From Haematobia irritans (Eukaryota > Arthropoda > Insecta > Diptera > Muscidae): 64,000 bases of DNA. The stretch is taken from assembly GCF_050003625.1 (NCBI RefSeq), contig NW_027445852.1:744001-808000 (forward strand). The letters run 5' to 3'. This document shows, piece by piece, positions 63,454 through 64,000 of this stretch. The position numbers were made by a program, and so were the translations under genes. The notes under the pieces are model-generated. The model saw only the letters and a program-made list of their open reading frames with translations, was not told the origin of the DNA and searched no databases. The stretch's first letter is position 1. Every line of letters begins with the position of its first letter.

Positions 63454-64000
63454 ATGCGTCCTAGAGCCAAAAGGACCTCAATTCGTGATCACCCCCAATA
63501 AATCCAAAGTTTGATGAAAATCCTCAAAAAATTGAAATTTTTATATGAAAAACTTATTTTGGCCATAACTCCTTAAATATGCGTCCTATAGCCAAAAGGA
63601 CCTCAATTCGTGACCATCCCCAAAAAATCAAAATTTTGATGAAATCCTCAAAAAATTGAAATTTTTATATGAAAAACTTATTTTGGCCATAACTCCTTAA
63701 ATATGCGTCCTAGAGCCAAAAGGACCTCAATTCGTGACCACCCCCAAAAAATCCAAATTTCGACGAACATCCTCAAAAAAATGAAATTTTTATATGAAAA
63801 ACTTATTTTGGCCATAACTCCTTAAATATGCGTCCTAGAGCCAAAAGGACCTCAATTCGTGATCACTCCCACAAAATCAAAATTTTGATGACAATCCTCA
63901 AAAAAATGAAATTTTTATATGAAAAACTTATTTTGGCCATAACTCCTTAAATATGCGTCCTAGAGCCAAAAGGACCTCAATTCGTGATCACTCCCAAAAA
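63454..64000 (+). repeat. 5-mer HOR partial copy 2 and right window edge
   Basis: The hybrid GATCACCCCC/AATAAATCC monomer appears again, with the private AAAGTTTGATG. TATAG-Q/GAAATCC, P-GAACATCC, R-GACAATCC and the start of an R monomer cut by the window edge follow. The P-GAACATCC/R-GACAATCC/R series also occurs near 9,340-9,650. Confidence 0.7.

Larger units (their letters stand above)
1..64000 (+). repeat. 125-bp AT-rich satellite DNA array, head-to-tail, spanning the whole window
   Basis: The ATG of ATGCGTCC recurs at 64, 189, 314, 439, 564 and so on to the right edge, a step of 125 bp with occasional 123-126 bp. All copies are in the same direction; I saw no inverted monomer. The consensus has 40 G+C in 125 bases. 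Neighbouring monomers differ at only a few of a limited set of recurring sites. No non-satellite sequence interrupts the array and both window edges fall inside monomers, so the true array is longer. Long homogeneous arrays of this kind are known from eukaryotic heterochromatin; a centromeric role is possible but is not shown by the sequence. I do not recognise the family. Confidence 0.98.

Noticed and set aside
1..64000. CRISPR array (regular repeats)
   Set aside because: There are no unique spacers: the full 125-bp period is repeated, with no short repeat/variable spacer pattern, no leader and no cas genes.
1..64000. CENP-B box in the monomer (ATTCGTGACC... or TTTCGACGAAAA...)
   Set aside because: Only the TTCG half fits the known box; the CGGG half is absent (CCCC or TCCT), so there is no real match.
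1..64000. Telomeric repeat or subtelomere signature
   Set aside because: CCTTAAAT resembles part of some telomere units, but there is one per 125 bp and no short tandem telomere run.
1..64000. Transposon terminal repeats or an embedded mobile element
   Set aside because: I found no non-satellite insert, no coding remnant and no target-site duplication; all long repeats are in-phase satellite segments.

Overview
The whole 64-kb window is one uninterrupted tandem satellite array. The repeat unit is about 125 bp (roughly 512 monomers), AT-rich (consensus about 32% GC), and every monomer lies in the same orientation. No unique sequence appears at either end or inside. I find no protein-coding gene, RNA gene, transposon, CRISPR array or bacterial-type operon. 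This is what (peri)centromeric, subtelomeric or other constitutive heterochromatin of a eukaryote looks like. The sequence does not let me name the species, clade or a published satellite family.

Monomers are numbered here from the ATG of ATGCGTCC (positions 1-125). They differ at a limited set of recurring sites that serve as a barcode. Positions 34-43 have three states: GACCACCCCC (called P), GACCATCCCC (Q) and GATCACTCCC (R). Position 52 is A or C. Positions 56-63 read TTTTGATG or TTTCGACG. Other sites are GCG/GCT at 3-5, TAGAG/TATAG/TAGCG at 9-13, AAAAG/AAAAT at 16-20, the junction after the A-run at 73-81, TATG/TATA near 90-93, and GGCC/GGGCC/GCCC near 108-112. Most length changes are one or two bases. 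Two other lengths recur: a 144-bp monomer (three copies) and a 113-bp monomer (two copies).

Reading the barcode along the array shows a mosaic of local higher-order repeats (HORs), not one global HOR. From 1 to 7 kb, a 1.19-kb block occurs three times inside a 3.25-kb duplication. From 8.06 to 14.9 kb, units anchored on one monomer have 22, 18, 12 and 3 monomers. From 15.2 to 22.6 kb, units anchored on another monomer have 23, 12 and 16 monomers and carry the 144-bp marker. From 22.6 to 32 kb the monomers are mixed with little long-range order. From 32.7 to 36.5 kb a 12-mer is followed by an 18-mer, which equals the 12-mer plus an internal 6-mer duplication, with no net indels. From 39 to 40.7 kb part of that block recurs 6.6 kb downstream. 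From 39.8 to 45.4 kb there is a 2,862-bp tandem duplication carrying the 113-bp monomer. From 46 to 64 kb there are short HORs (500, 749, 377 and 625 bp) and scattered segmental copies.

The open reading frames of 60-130 codons are by-products of the repeat. A 125-bp unit shifts frame at each boundary, but 126-bp (extra G) and 144-bp monomers are multiples of three, so the frame stays open exactly where those monomers sit. The more interesting content is how the array evolves (nested unequal exchange) and what the monomer may do physically: A-tracts at about 10-bp spacing, a 14-bp perfect palindrome that one haplotype destroys, near-invariant segments, and a TATA-like sequence on the minus strand of most monomers.
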